Shown one piece after another: positions 1-8,984 of a stretch of DNA of 64,000 nt. The DNA is from Dyella sp. BiH032. Its GTDB lineage: Bacteria; Pseudomonadota; Gammaproteobacteria; Xanthomonadales; Rhodanobacteraceae. How positions within the stretch are numbered: the stretch's first letter is position 1; each line of letters opens with the position of its first letter. The stretch lies in NCBI RefSeq assembly GCF_031954525.1, contig NZ_CP134867.1, positions 4,154,001 through 4,218,000 on the forward strand, in the 5' to 3' direction. The notes under the pieces are model-generated. The model searched no databases. It was not told the origin of the DNA and worked only from the letters and a program-made list of their open reading frames with translations. Made by a program: the position numbers and the translations under genes.

Positions 1-1
1 C

Positions 2-340
2 CTGTTCACCGCTGGCCTGGCCGCGGTCTTCGCCGCCTCGCCGCTGGCGCAGGTCGCCGCGCAGGATGCCGGCGCAATGCAGAAGTCCTCTACCAACCAG
101 ACCGTGCCCGACAAGGCCGCCGACGGCTGGATCACCACCAAGGTGAAATCCGAGCTGGCGACCACCAAGGGCGTCAAGAGCGGCGATCTGTCGGTCAATA
201 CGACGGACGGCGTCGTCACCATCACGGGCACCGCCGCCAGCTCCGCGCAGAAGGCCAAGATCGAAAGCGTCGCCAAGGCGGTCAAGGGCGTGAAGACGGT
301 CGACACCAGCGGCGTGACCATCAGCGATACCGCCAAGTGA
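2..340 (+). CDS. BON-domain periplasmic protein, 5' end outside the window
   Basis: The frame is open from the first bases, so the start lies upstream of the window. The visible N-terminal part is hydrophobic and Ala-rich and ends near ASPLAQVAAQDAGA, which looks like the end of a signal peptide. The rest is a single BON domain: a TTKVKSEL helix, a VNTTDGVVTITG beta hairpin, then a helix leading to VKGVKTVD. BON domains occur in osmotic-stress and envelope proteins such as OsmY and are thought to bind phospholipids or other envelope components. A periplasmic envelope-stress role is inferred. The first internal ATG (position 77) lies after the signal region and is not the likely start. A strong hairpin terminator follows. 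Confidence 0.8.
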   Translation: MFTAGLAAVFAASPLAQVAAQDAGAMQKSSTNQTVPDKAADGWITTKVKSELATTKGVKSGDLSVNTTDGVVTITGTAASSAQKAKIESVAKAVKGVKTVDTSGVTISDTAK

Positions 341-368
341 CCGTCGCGCTGGCAAGCGCGCAAGACTG

Positions 369-398
369 GAAAGGGGCCGCAAGGCCCCTTTCTTTTTT
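369..398 (+). terminator. Rho-independent terminator of the BON gene
   Basis: A perfect inverted repeat, AAGGGGCC and GGCCCCTT around a short GCAA loop, is followed by TTCTTTTTT. It lies about 30 bases after the BON stop codon and insulates that gene from the convergent pilU. Confidence 0.85.
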
Positions 399-503
399 GA
401 CGTAACGAAGAACGCAGCCGCTATCGCGGCGCTAAAACAGGAACGGCGGCCCGAAGCCGCCGTTCTCCATCGTGAAAGAAATCCGGTTCGCCGGCTCCCC
501 CGC

Positions 504-1670
504 TCAGCGATACAGCATCCCGCCGCCGAACTGGTTGGAATCGCGGGTCTCTTCCAGCTCCACCCCGTCCAGACCCTGCGAAAGCGTGTGGGCGTCGCCG
601 CCCTGGGCCAGCTTGATGCGCAGGCGCACTTCGTTGGAGCTGTCGGCGTGGCGCAGGGCGTCCTCGTAGGAGATCTCGCCGGCGTGGTAGAGCTCGACCA
701 GGCTCTGGTCGAAGGTCTTCATGCCGAGGTTGGTGGATTCCTTCATCACTTCCTTGAGCTTGTGGATCTCGCCCTGGCGGATGTAGTCCTGCACCAGCGG
801 CGTGCCCAGCAGGATCTCCACCGCCACGCGGCGGGCCTTGCCGTCCGGCGTGGGAATGAGCTGCTGCGCCACCACGCCCTTGAGGTTGAGCGACAGGTCC
901 ATGAACAGCTGCTGCCGGCGGTCTTCCGGGAAGAAATGCAGGATGCGGTCCATCGCCTGGTTGGCGTTGTTCGCGTGCAGGGTGCATAGGCACAGGTGGC
1001 CCGTCTCGGAGAAGTTGATGGCGTGCTCCATCGTCTCGCGCGTACGCACCTCGCCGATCATGATCACGTCCGGCGCCTGGCGCAGCGTGTTCTTCAGCGC
1101 GTTCTCCCAGCTGTCGGTATCGATGCCCAGCTCGCGCTGCGTGATGATGCAGCCTTCGTGCTTGTGCACGTATTCGATCGGGTCTTCGATGGTGATGATG
1201 TGCCCGGTCGAGTTGGCGTTGCGGTAGCCGATCATCGCCGCGAGCGAGGTCGACTTACCGGTGCCGGTGCCGCCGACGAAGATGATGATGCCGCGCTTGG
1301 TCATCGCCAGCTGCTTGATCACCGGCGGCAGGCTCAGTTCCTCCACCGTCGGGATCTTGGCCTCGATCCGGCGCAGCACCATGCCCACGCAGTTGCGCTG
1401 GTAGAAGCACGAGACACGGAAGCGGCCCACGCCCTGCGCCGAGATGGCGAACTGGCATTCGTGGGTCTTCTCGAACTCCTCGCGCTGGGCGGGCGTCATG
1501 ACGTTGAGCACCATGTCGCGCGACTGCTGCGCGGACAGCGGGCTCTGCGTGATGGGCACGATGCGGCCCTGCACCTTCATCGACGGCGCGACGCCGGCCG
1601 TGATGAACAGGTCCGAGGCCTTCTTGTGGACCATCAGCTTGAGGAAGGAGGTGAAATCGAAGTCGCTCAT
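504..1670 (-). CDS. pilU: PilU, type IV pilus retraction ATPase paralogue
   Basis: This 388-residue secretion/retraction ATPase belongs to the PilT/VirB11 family. PilU works as an accessory retraction motor with PilT at the inner-membrane base of type IV pili, supporting twitching motility and DNA uptake. Visible features are a Walker A loop GGTGTGKST, the Walker B region VIMIGEVRTRETM, and a HANNANQAMDR segment. The PilT hallmark AIRNLIRE is replaced by LVQDYIRQ, as expected for PilU. I chose the ATG giving MSDFDFTSFLKLM because a GGAGGG ribosome site lies just before it; an upstream in-frame ATG adds 17 unrelated residues. It follows pilT in the same direction. Confidence 0.95.
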   Translation of the reverse strand: MSDFDFTSFLKLMVHKKASDLFITAGVAPSMKVQGRIVPITQSPLSAQQSRDMVLNVMTPAQREEFEKTHECQFAISAQGVGRFRVSCFYQRNCVGMVLRRIEAKIPTVEELSLPPVIKQLAMTKRGIIIFVGGTGTGKSTSLAAMIGYRNANSTGHIITIEDPIEYVHKHEGCIITQRELGIDTDSWENALKNTLRQAPDVIMIGEVRTRETMEHAINFSETGHLCLCTLHANNANQAMDRILHFFPEDRRQQLFMDLSLNLKGVVAQQLIPTPDGKARRVAVEILLGTPLVQDYIRQGEIHKLKEVMKESTNLGMKTFDQSLVELYHAGEISYEDALRHADSSNEVRLRIKLAQGGDAHTLSQGLDGVELEETRDSNQFGGGMLYR

Positions 1671-1785
1671 ATGCCCTCCGGGAGGGAGTCGGGAATAGAG
1701 AACAGGGAATCGGAAGAGCAAGTCCGGGCAAGCTTGCGGTTACGCGCTTTACCCATTCTCTATTTCCCAATCCCCATTCCCTGGA

Positions 1786-2823
1786 TTACTTGAACACTTC
1801 CTTGTTCCTGGCATAGGCCGCCGCCTGCTGGCGCGTCACCAGGCCGCGCTTGACCAGGTCTTGCAAGTTCTGGTCCAAGGTCTGCATGCCGTATTGCTGG
1901 CCGGTCTGGATGGCAGAGTACATCTGCGCCACCTTGTCCTCGCGGATCAGGTTACGGATCGCGGGGATGCCCACCATGATCTCGTGCGCCGCCAGGCGTC
2001 CGCCGCCGACCTTCTTGAGCAGCGACTGCGAAATCACCGCGCGCAGCGATTCGGACAGCATCGAGCGCACCATCGGCTTTTCGCCGGCGGGGAACACGTC
2101 GATGATGCGGTCGATGGTCTTGGCCGCCGAGCTGGTGTGCAGGGTGCCGAACACCAGGTGGCCGGTTTCCGCGGCGGTCAGCGCCAGGCGGATGGTTTCC
2201 AGGTCGCGCAGCTCGCCCACCAGGATGTAGTCGGGGTCTTCGCGCAGCGCCGAGCGCAGCGCCTCGTTGAAGCCGTGGGTGTCGCGGTGCACCTCGCGCT
2301 GGTTGACCAGGCACTTCTGCGAGGTGTGCACGAATTCGATCGGGTCCTCGATGGTGAGGATGTGGCCGTATTCGTTCTTGTTGATGTGATCGACCATCGC
2401 CGCCAGCGTGGTGGACTTGCCCGAGCCGGTCGGGCCGGTCACCAGGATCAGGCCCTGCGGTTGCTCGATCAGCTCGCGGAAGATGCGTGGGGCGCCCAGG
2501 TCCTCCAGGGTGAGCACTTCGGAGGGAATGGTACGGAACACGCTGCCGGCGCCGCGGTTCTGGTTGAACGCGTTCACGCGGAAACGGGCCAGGCCGGGGA
2601 TCTCGAACGAGAAGTCGACTTCGAGGAATTCTTCGTAATCGCGACGCTGCTTGTCCGACATGATGTCGTAGATCAGCGAGTGCACCTGCTTGTGCTCGAG
2701 CGCCGGAATATTGATGCGCCTGACGTCGCCGTCCACGCGGATCATCGGCGGCAAGCCGGCGGACAGGTGCAAGTCCGACGCCTTGTTCTTCACCGAGAAG
2801 GCCAGTAGTTCGGCGATATCCAT
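1786..2823 (-). CDS. pilT: PilT, type IV pilus retraction ATPase
   Basis: This 345-residue hexameric ATPase drives pilus depolymerisation at the cytoplasmic side of the inner membrane. The sequence shows MDIAELLAFSVKNKASDLHL at the start, the Walker A loop GPTGSGKSTTLAAM, an Asp-box/Walker B region ending ILVGELRDLETI, a HTSSAAKTIDR motif, and the PilT-specific AIRNLIRE motif near residue 290. Length and motifs match active PilT. It is the first gene of a pilT-pilU pair with a 115-base spacer that shows no hairpin strong enough to separate the two. Confidence 0.97.
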   Translation of the reverse strand: MDIAELLAFSVKNKASDLHLSAGLPPMIRVDGDVRRINIPALEHKQVHSLIYDIMSDKQRRDYEEFLEVDFSFEIPGLARFRVNAFNQNRGAGSVFRTIPSEVLTLEDLGAPRIFRELIEQPQGLILVTGPTGSGKSTTLAAMVDHINKNEYGHILTIEDPIEFVHTSQKCLVNQREVHRDTHGFNEALRSALREDPDYILVGELRDLETIRLALTAAETGHLVFGTLHTSSAAKTIDRIIDVFPAGEKPMVRSMLSESLRAVISQSLLKKVGGGRLAAHEIMVGIPAIRNLIREDKVAQMYSAIQTGQQYGMQTLDQNLQDLVKRGLVTRQQAAAYARNKEVFK

Positions 2824-3180
2824 GGATTCCCCTTCGAACGTCAGCTTTGGGCGGTACGCGCGGGGAACGGTCGCGGGCAGCCTGACACGGCCTGTGCGCT
2901 GCCACCCTCGCAGGTCCCCCTCGCAGCGGCCCGATACTACTCGCGGCGCGGCGACAGGGGCCAGTCTTTCGACCGGCCGATGTTTGAAAGTGATAACCGC
3001 GTAGGCCGGGGCACGCCGGGGGGCTGGCCCCGGCCGCGCCGCGGGGATGCCCTACGCCCAGCGCGGCCAGCCGCCCCTGCCGGAACGGCGGCCGGCGATG
3101 CCGCGGCGCTCGTTGGGTTCGCTGCGCTCACCCCCACCTGCGGGTAAGGTATGGCCCCCGGTTTACCCCAAGGAGTCCGC
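2824..3180. other. Intergenic region between divergent pilT and proC; no gene seen
   Basis: About 357 bases hold the divergent upstream regions of pilT and proC. I see no coding sequence here. In pseudomonads and xanthomonads a yggS gene often lies between pilT and proC, and it is missing at this point. Near 3110-3145 a stretch reading GTTGGGTTCGCTGCGCTCAC resembles the tail of the large repeat family found elsewhere in the window. Confidence 0.6.
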
Positions 3181-4005
3181 ATGACCCGCATCGCTTTCAT
3201 CGGCGGAGGCAACATGGCGCGCAGCCTGATCGGCGGCCTGCTGAAGACCGGCATCGCGGCCTCCACGGTCAGCGTCGCCGAACCGCGCGCCGACGCGCGG
3301 CAGGAGCTGGGCCGGGAGTTCGGCGTCGCCTGCTATGCGGACAGCCGCAGCGCGGTTGCCGACGCGGATGTGGTGGTGCTGGCGGTGAAACCGCAAGTCA
3401 TGCCGGCGCTGCGCAACGAGCTGCAGGACGTGTTCAAGCAGCGCCGCCCGATGCTGATCTCCATCGCCGCGGGCGTGCGCATCGACCAGTTGGAACGCTG
3501 GTTCGGCAGCCTGCTGCCGATCGTCCGCTGCATGCCGAATACGCCGGCCCTGATCGGCGCCGGCGCCACCGGCCTGTGCGCCAACGGGCGCGTCAGCCAG
3601 CCGCAGCGGGCGCAGGCGCAGCACATCCTGGACGCGGTAGGGCTTACTCGCTGGATCGACGACGAGGCGCAGATGGACACCGTCACGGCCCTGTCCGGTT
3701 CCGGCCCGGCCTATTTCTTTGCCTTGGTCGAGGCCTTGGAGGATGCGGCGGTCGCCCAGGGCATGCCGCGCGAGACTGCACGCGCCCTCGCCGCCCAGAC
3801 CTGCCTCGGCGCCGGCCGCATGCTGGCCGAAAGCGGCGAAGCGCCGGCCGAACTGCGCCGCCGCGTCACTTCCCCCAACGGCACCACGCAGGCTGCGCTG
3901 GAAAGCTTTGCCGCCGATGGCCTGCCGCGTATCGTCTCCCGCGCCGTCGCCGCCGCCACGCGCCGCGGCGAAGCACTGGCCGCTGCCCTGGATGACGCCT
4001 CGTGA
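3181..4005 (+). CDS. proC: Pyrroline-5-carboxylate reductase
   Basis: A 274-residue enzyme that reduces pyrroline-5-carboxylate to L-proline with NAD(P)H, the last step of proline biosynthesis in the cytoplasm. The N-terminal Rossmann motif FIGGGNMARSLIGG and the C-terminal family signature RVTSPNGTTQAALES are both present. The start at MTRIAF is preceded by AAGGAG at good spacing; a longer reading from an upstream ATG has no such site. The stop codon overlaps the GTG start of yggT, so the two are translationally coupled. Confidence 0.97.
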   Translation: MTRIAFIGGGNMARSLIGGLLKTGIAASTVSVAEPRADARQELGREFGVACYADSRSAVADADVVVLAVKPQVMPALRNELQDVFKQRRPMLISIAAGVRIDQLERWFGSLLPIVRCMPNTPALIGAGATGLCANGRVSQPQRAQAQHILDAVGLTRWIDDEAQMDTVTALSGSGPAYFFALVEALEDAAVAQGMPRETARALAAQTCLGAGRMLAESGEAPAELRRRVTSPNGTTQAALESFAADGLPRIVSRAVAAATRRGEALAAALDDAS

Positions 4006-4574
4006 GCTATCTGCTGACTGCCTTTTCCTTCCTGGTCGACATCGCCTTCGGCCTGATCGCCACCGTGTTCCTGCTGCGCCTGCTGGCGGAAGCCAGCCGC
4101 GCGGATTTCAACAATCCGCTGAGCCAGTTCCTCTACCGTTACACCAACCCGGTGCTGGCGCCGCTGCGGCGTGTGCTGCCCAACTGGCGGCGGATCAATC
4201 TGGCGGCCGTGCTGGTGCTGTGGCTGCTGATGCTGCTGCGGCGGGCGATCTCCTACGCCTTGCTGGGTGCGGCGCCGAATATCCTGGGACTGCTGGTGCT
4301 TGGCCTGGCGGATCTGCTGGATCTGGTGCTGTTGACCTACGTGATCCTGATCTTCGTATGGTCGCTTTTCAGTCTGTTCTCGATGAATCAGCGTCATCCG
4401 GTGCTGCGCCTGGTGGGCAGCCTGGTGGGGCCGGTGATGCGGCCGTTACGCGGCAGGCTGGTGGCGGGGGGGCTCGATTTTTCGCCGTGGGTGGCGATGA
4501 TCGTGCTGATGTTGTTGCGGATTTTGGTGGCGGCGCCGTTGGCGGCGCTTGGGACGCAGTTGGCTGGGCATTGA
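4002..4574 (+). CDS. yggT: YggT family integral membrane protein
   Basis: A 190-residue protein with two YGGT repeats, each a pair of hydrophobic helices around a conserved NP segment (FNNPLSQFLYRYTNPVLAPLR in the first half, HPVLRLVGSLVGPVMRPLRG in the second). YggT proteins sit in the inner membrane; roles in cell shape, division or osmotic response have been suggested, but the biochemical function is not settled. The GTG start overlaps the proC stop. The proC-yggT order is conserved in gammaproteobacteria. Confidence 0.92.
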   Translation: MSYLLTAFSFLVDIAFGLIATVFLLRLLAEASRADFNNPLSQFLYRYTNPVLAPLRRVLPNWRRINLAAVLVLWLLMLLRRAISYALLGAAPNILGLLVLGLADLLDLVLLTYVILIFVWSLFSLFSMNQRHPVLRLVGSLVGPVMRPLRGRLVAGGLDFSPWVAMIVLMLLRILVAAPLAALGTQLAGH

Positions 4575-4604
4575 TGGGGCTCGCCGAGGGGCGTGCGCTG
4601 ACAA

Positions 4605-5026
4605 GTGGCGGCATCGCTCGGTTGTCGCCTTATGACTAGCCCTGTCTCGCCCGGAGGGCGAGGGTTTCGCTCTCCTGCCGGAGAGCGAGTTACTTCTTCT
4701 TTGCTTGCCCAAAGAAGAAGTAACCAAGAAGAAAGGGCCCCCTGCGCGGCGCCCTCCGCAGCCTACGCTGCTCCGGGTGCGTTGAGGTCTGGCCGGGCTT
4801 TTCGACAGGGCATCCTTGCCCTGATCGAAAAGGCGGGGGCGTCCTGCCCCCGCCCCGCTTCGCGGGCCTGATCGTCCAGCCCTCACCGCCGCGAAGGGAA
4901 CCCGGCAGATCAAGAGCCGTACGGAGCGTCGCTTCGCTCGCTCTTGTTTGGTTGGTTGCTTGCCTCGGTACATCACTTCTCCTTCTCCCCTCCGGGGAGA
5001 AGGCGGGATGAGGGGCGGGTGCTCGC
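4605..5026 (-). repeat. Large hairpin-rich intergenic repeat, copy A (inverted orientation)
   Basis: First of four related ~420 bp elements, the others starting near 8419, 17647 and 23383. Read on the minus strand it begins with GCGAGCACCCGCCCCTCAT, has a CCTTCTCCCC/GGGGAGAAGG hairpin, a GGCGGGG/CCCCGCC hairpin, and a long stem at 4689-4724. That stem is a perfect 15-bp inverted repeat, GTTACTTCTTCTTTG, around a six-base loop. A TCGCTCTCC/GGAGAGCGA hairpin follows. Short open frames across it are not credible proteins. It lies between the convergent yggT and a binding-protein gene. Confidence 0.85.
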
Positions 5027-5111
5027 CACAAGCCATCTAGGGCTAAATCTCAATATGCCGCATGAGCATCGGTGAAACCCAACAGCCCGAAAGCGACGCC
5101 CATCAGGCACG

Positions 5112-5927
5112 CTACGCCCCTCTTTCACCCCTCGCAGCCCATGCCGCGATGTGCCGATGCAATTCCGCCAGCCCATCGAACAACGCTGCCGGCCCCGGCT
5201 GCAGGATGATTGGCGATTTGATCTCGTACACGTCGCCATGGCGCACCGCGGGAATCGCATCCCAACCAGGCCGTGCTGCGACGTGTTCCGGGCGGAAGCG
5301 CTTGCCGCACCAGGAGCCGAAGATGATGTCGGGTGTGGCGCGGACGACCTCGGTGGGGTCTTCCAGGATGCGGTGCTTCGCCAGCGACTCGCCCGATTGC
5401 CGCGGGAACACGTCTTCGCCGCCGGCGATGCGCACCAATTCCGCCACCCAGCGGATGCCGGTGATCAGCGGCTCGTCCCATTCTTCGAAATACACGCGCG
5501 GACGCTTGGGCAACGCTTCGGCTGCCGCGAGTACTGCGGCGATATGCCGCTCCGCTTCGCGGGCATAGGCTTCGGCTTTCGCCGTGGCGCCGACCATCGC
5601 GCCGAGCCGGCGGATGTAGGCGAGGATGCCGTCCACGCTGCGATGGTTGCTGATCCACACTTCCACGCCCGCCTTGATGAGGTCGCGCGCGATGTCCGCC
5701 TGCATGTCGGAGAAGCCAATCACCAGGTCCGGCTCCAACTTCAGTATTTCGCCGATCTTCGCGCTGGTGAACGCCGACACCTTCGGCTTCTCCTTGCGCG
5801 CCCGCGCCGGCCGCACGGTGAAACCGGAGATGCCGACGATGCGGTGTTCTTCGCCGAGTGCATACAGCACTTCGGTCGGTTCTTCGGTGAGGCAGACGAT
5901 GCGGTGGGGGAAGGTGTCGTCGGACAT
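5112..5927 (-). CDS. Cobalamin-type (BtuF-like) substrate-binding domain protein
   Basis: About 271 residues of the class III periplasmic binding fold (helical-backbone/TroA-like) used for cobalamin and siderophores. Characteristic segments are IVCLTEEPTEVLYALGEEHRI near the start, KIGEILKLEPDLVIGFSDMQ, and a C-terminal GDVYEIKSPIILQPGPAAL. No signal peptide is visible from the chosen ATG (MSDDTFPHRIV) or from the upstream in-frame ATG 14 codons earlier. No ABC permease or ATPase gene lies beside it. It may therefore be a cytoplasmic member of the family, and the ligand is uncertain. It stands alone downstream of yjbQ on the same strand. Confidence 0.75.
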   Translation of the reverse strand: MSDDTFPHRIVCLTEEPTEVLYALGEEHRIVGISGFTVRPARARKEKPKVSAFTSAKIGEILKLEPDLVIGFSDMQADIARDLIKAGVEVWISNHRSVDGILAYIRRLGAMVGATAKAEAYAREAERHIAAVLAAAEALPKRPRVYFEEWDEPLITGIRWVAELVRIAGGEDVFPRQSGESLAKHRILEDPTEVVRATPDIIFGSWCGKRFRPEHVAARPGWDAIPAVRHGDVYEIKSPIILQPGPAALFDGLAELHRHIAAWAARGERGA

Positions 5928-6027
5928 GCGTCGGGGCTGAGGTGGGAAAGCGGCGTCCGACACTGCCATAGCCGGCCGGCGTCGCCAAAAGAAATGAAGG
6001 AATCGGCGAACGGTCGCGGCGTGACGC

Positions 6028-6468
6028 TCAGTGACCGACCACCGTCACCGTGATCTTGCGCTGATGCGGATCGCGCCGGTGCTCCCACAGGTACACGCCC
6101 TGCCACGTCCCCAGCACCAGCTTGCCGCCGTGCACCGGCAGCGTGAGGCTGACGCCTGTGAGGATGGAGCGGACATGGGCGGGCATATCGTCCGGGCCTT
6201 CGGCGTCGTGCTCGAAGATGGCGTCGCCGTCGGGCACGGCGCGGGCGAACCAGCGTTCCAGATCCTCACGCACTGCCGGATCGGCGTTCTCGCTGATCAG
6301 CAGCGAACAGCTCGTATGGGTGGTGAAGACATGGGCGATGCCCGTCTGCACGCCGCTGGCCATGACCGCCTCGGTCACCTTGTCGGTGATCTCGCTGAAT
6401 CCGCGGCCGCGCGTATGCACGGTGAAACCCTGTTGGGCGACGTGTCCGGCGGGCGCGGCTCGGGTCAT
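6028..6468 (-). CDS. yjbQ: YjbQ family protein (UPF0047)
   Basis: A 146-residue protein with the YjbQ/UPF0047 pattern: GFSEITDKVTEAV, then VFTTHTSCSLLISENAD, and a C-terminal GTWQGVYLWEHR. Some homologues show weak thiamine-phosphate synthase activity; the physiological role is unclear. The conserved His and Glu residues of these motifs are present. The start lies ten bases after the pdxH stop on the same strand, so both are probably on one transcript. Confidence 0.9.
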   Translation of the reverse strand: MTRAAPAGHVAQQGFTVHTRGRGFSEITDKVTEAVMASGVQTGIAHVFTTHTSCSLLISENADPAVREDLERWFARAVPDGDAIFEHDAEGPDDMPAHVRSILTGVSLTLPVHGGKLVLGTWQGVYLWEHRRDPHQRKITVTVVGH

Positions 6469-6478
6469 GGCGGGTTCC

Positions 6479-7066
6479 TCAGGGATACAGCATGCGGTGC
6501 GTCCAGGTCTGGCCGTGGCGGCTCCAGCGCACGCGCTCGTGCAGGCGGAACTGGGCCCCGTACCAGAACTCGATCATGTCCGGCTCGACCACATACCCGC
6601 CCCAATGTGGCGGACGCGTGACGTCGCGCCCTTCGAACTCCTGCTCGTAGCGCGCCACGCGCTGCTCGAAAGTCTCGCGGTCCGGCAGGGTCTGGGACTG
6701 CAGCGAGGCCCACGCACCGATCTGGCTCATGCGCGGGCGGCTGGCGAAGTATGCATCGGACTCCTCGTCCAGCAGCTTGCGCGCGGCGCCTTCGATGCGC
6801 ACCTGCACACCTTCGCGCAAGGTCTTCCAATGGAAGCAGAGCGCCACCTGCGGATGCGCTTCGAGCTGGTTGCCCTTGTCGCTCTGGTAATTGGTGAAGA
6901 AGCGAAAGCCCCGCTCGTCGGCGCCTTTCAGCAGCACGATGCGGGAGCTGACCCGGCCGCCGGCGTCGGCGCTGGACAAGGTCATGGCGGTCGGCTCGGG
7001 ATCGCCGCTCGCCCGGGCACCCTCCAGCAGCTGTTGGAAGGTCTCGAGGATTTCAGGTTTCAGCAT
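6479..7066 (-). CDS. pdxH: Pyridoxine/pyridoxamine 5'-phosphate oxidase
   Basis: A 195-residue FMN enzyme that oxidises pyridoxine or pyridoxamine phosphate to pyridoxal phosphate, the final step of vitamin B6 coenzyme synthesis and salvage. Visible family segments are SSRIVLLKGADERGFRFFTN, FHWKTLREGVQVRIEG, SRPRMSQIGAWAS and the C-terminal WGGYVVEPDMIEFW with a final RMLYP. I chose the ATG at MLKPEILETF; an in-frame start ten to eleven codons further up is also possible. It is divergent from the glycerate-kinase-like gene and 10 bases upstream of yjbQ. Confidence 0.95.
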   Translation of the reverse strand: MLKPEILETFQQLLEGARASGDPEPTAMTLSSADAGGRVSSRIVLLKGADERGFRFFTNYQSDKGNQLEAHPQVALCFHWKTLREGVQVRIEGAARKLLDEESDAYFASRPRMSQIGAWASLQSQTLPDRETFEQRVARYEQEFEGRDVTRPPHWGGYVVEPDMIEFWYGAQFRLHERVRWSRHGQTWTHRMLYP

Positions 7067-7105
7067 GGGTCTTGAATCGTGGCCGGCGCGCGTCATCATG
7101 CGCGG

Positions 7106-7936
7106 ATGGTTAACGATGCTAGCACGCAGAATTCCACCCTGGCGGGCCTCCTGCTGGACCAGTACGCCGGGCGCATCGCCCGCTCCAAGCGACCGTACCT
7201 GCTCGGCATCTCCGGCCTCCAGGGCAGCGGCAAGAGCACCTTGGCGCGGGAAGTGAAGACCCAAGCCGAGGCGCGCGGCTGGGCGACCGAGATACTGTCA
7301 CTCGACGATTTCTATTACAGCCGCAGCGACCGCGAGGCCCTTGCCCACCAGGTGCATCCGCTGCTGCGCACCCGCGGCGTGCCCGGCACGCACGAGATCG
7401 AACTGCTGATGTCCGTGCTGGCGGCGCTGCCGCACGCCTCGGACAAGCTGCCAGTGACCTACCCCCGCTTCGACAAGGGCCGCGACACGCGCGTCCCGCC
7501 GTCGCGCTGGCCCCGGGTGACGCGCCCGCCGAAGCTGATCATTCTGGAAGGCTGGGCACTGGGCATCCGCCCGCAGCTGCAGTCCGCTCTGGAAGTTCCG
7601 GTCAACGAACTGGAGCGCACCGAAGACCCCGACGGCACCTGGCGCCACTGGGTCAACAAGCAGTTGCGCGGCTACCAGCCGTTATGGCGTAAGCTGGATG
7701 CGCTCGTGGTGCTGCAGGCGCCGAACTGGGAAGTGGTGCGCCAGTGGCGCAGCGAACAGGAGGAGCAATTGCTGGCCCGCCACGCGCCGCTGGCGATGGA
7801 AGCGTCCGCCATGGAACGCTTCCTCGCCCACTTCGAACGTCTCAGCCGCCACGCCCTGGCCACCCTGCCCGCGCTGGCCGACACCTGCGTGGAATACGAC
7901 ACGCAACGCCACGTCACCGGCCTCAGCCATTTCTAA
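7106..7936 (+). CDS. P-loop kinase resembling D-glycerate 3-kinase
   Basis: A 276-residue P-loop protein. It has a Walker A loop GLQGSGKST near residue 40, SLDDFYYSRSDR (the SLDDFY acidic motif typical of glycerate 3-kinase/Tda10-like proteins), an RGVPGTHE segment, YPRFDKGRDTR, and LIILEGWALG. These belong to the phosphoribulokinase/uridine-kinase superfamily, with D-glycerate 3-kinase as the nearest named activity. The substrate is not proven by the sequence. The start at MVNDAS is picked over an ATG nine codons upstream; neither has a strong ribosome site. It is divergent from pdxH. Confidence 0.8.
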   Translation: MVNDASTQNSTLAGLLLDQYAGRIARSKRPYLLGISGLQGSGKSTLAREVKTQAEARGWATEILSLDDFYYSRSDREALAHQVHPLLRTRGVPGTHEIELLMSVLAALPHASDKLPVTYPRFDKGRDTRVPPSRWPRVTRPPKLIILEGWALGIRPQLQSALEVPVNELERTEDPDGTWRHWVNKQLRGYQPLWRKLDALVVLQAPNWEVVRQWRSEQEEQLLARHAPLAMEASAMERFLAHFERLSRHALATLPALADTCVEYDTQRHVTGLSHF

Positions 7937-7938
7937 GC

Positions 7939-7962
7939 CGGCGACGCACGCAGGCGTCGCCG
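7939..7962. terminator. Hairpin between convergent genes
   Basis: CGGCGACGC and GCGTCGCCG form a perfect 9-bp stem directly after the kinase stop and before the convergent ybjQ stop. There is no T tract, so it is a possible bidirectional transcription stop only. Confidence 0.45.
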
Positions 7963-7977
7963 CTCCACTTCCCCGAC

Positions 7978-8319
7978 TTATGCGACCGGCTCGACCTGCA
8001 CCGCCGTGCCGTAGGCCAGCACTTCGGTCACTCCTTCTGCCACGTCGTTAGCGTCGTAGCGCATCGCCACGACCGCGTTGGCGCCATGCTCGCCGGCGTG
8101 CTGAAGCATGAGCTCGAAAGCTTCCTCGCGCGCCTTCTCGCAAAGCTCGGTGTAGATCGAAATATTCCCACCCACCAACGTCTGCAACGCCGCCCCCAGA
8201 TTGCCGATGACACTGCGCGAGCGAACCGTGATGCCGCGCACGATGCCCATGGGACGGACAACGCGATAGCCGGGAAGGTCGTTGGCGGTGGTGACCATGT
8301 GGGGGGAGATGCGGGCCAT
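7978..8319 (-). CDS. ybjQ: YbjQ family putative heavy-metal-binding protein
   Basis: A 113-residue member of the YbjQ/UPF0145 family. The family core is seen in [20 protein letters not shown], then [25 protein letters not shown] and a final YGTAVQVEP. The family forms pentamers and was named for putative metal binding; no function is established. I chose the ATG at MARISPH because AAGGA precedes it; a second ATG seven codons later also fits the usual family length. Copy B of the large repeat lies upstream. Confidence 0.85.
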   Translation of the reverse strand: MARISPHMVTTANDLPGYRVVRPMGIVRGITVRSRSVIGNLGAALQTLVGGNISIYTELCEKAREEAFELMLQHAGEHGANAVVAMRYDANDVAEGVTEVLAYGTAVQVEPVA

Positions 8320-8418
8320 GGGGAGTCCTTGCGTTGGAGTGTGGCGGGATCGTCCCACACAGTTGGGGAAGAGTGATGGATGGAGGATTTTTGTGCGGAA
8401 GTTTTGTGGAGCGTTGTC

Positions 8419-8984
8419 GCGAGCACCCGCCCCTCATCCCGCCTTCTCCCCGGAGGGGAGAAGGAGAAGTGATGGACCGAGGCGAAAACCAAACAAGAGC
8501 GAGCGAAGCGACGCTCCGTCGCGCTCTTGATCTCCCGGGTTCCCTTCGCGGCGGTGAGGGCTGGACGATCAGGCCGCCGCAGGCGGGCGGGGACAGGACG
8601 TCCCCGCCTTTTCGATCAGGGCAGGATGCCCTGTCGAAAAGCCCGGCCAGCCCTCAACGCACCCGCAGCAGCGAAGGCTGCGGAGGGCGCCGCGCAGGGG
8701 GCCCTTCTTCTTGGTTACTTCTTCTTGGGCAAGCAAGAAGAAGTAACTCGCTCTCCGGCAGGAGAGCGAAACCCTCGCCCCGGAGGGGCGAGACACGGCT
8801 GGCCATGAGGCGACAACCGAGCCGTGTCGCTACTGGGTGACTCGCTGCGCCCGCCCCTTCGGGGCCGCCCTACGCGCGTTCTCCGCGCCACGCGCTACGT
8901 CTGGTCTGCGCCGGAATGACGAGTAGGTGGAGGCGAGGCAACCCTCCGCGCCCGTTGGGGTTCGCAAACTCACCCCAACCTACG
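8419..8984 (+). repeat. Large hairpin-rich intergenic repeat, copy B with tail
   Basis: Same family as the elements near 4605, 17647 and 23383, here in forward orientation. It runs from GCGAGCACCCGCCCCTCAT to about 8838. The key hairpin at 8714-8747 has a 14-bp stem GTTACTTCTTCTTG with loop GGCAAG. A tail to 8984 contains CTGCGCCGGAATGACGAG and the inverted repeat GTTGGGGT/ACCCCAAC. The last bases of the tail, ACCTACG, supply the TAG stop codon of the minus-strand epimerase gene. Confidence 0.85.

Noticed and set aside
8334..8840. Frames across the large repeats considered as conserved small proteins
   Set aside because: Similar frames appear in several copies only because the DNA is repeated. 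They are Arg/Ser/Gly-rich and cross perfect hairpins, and reading frames shift between copies.
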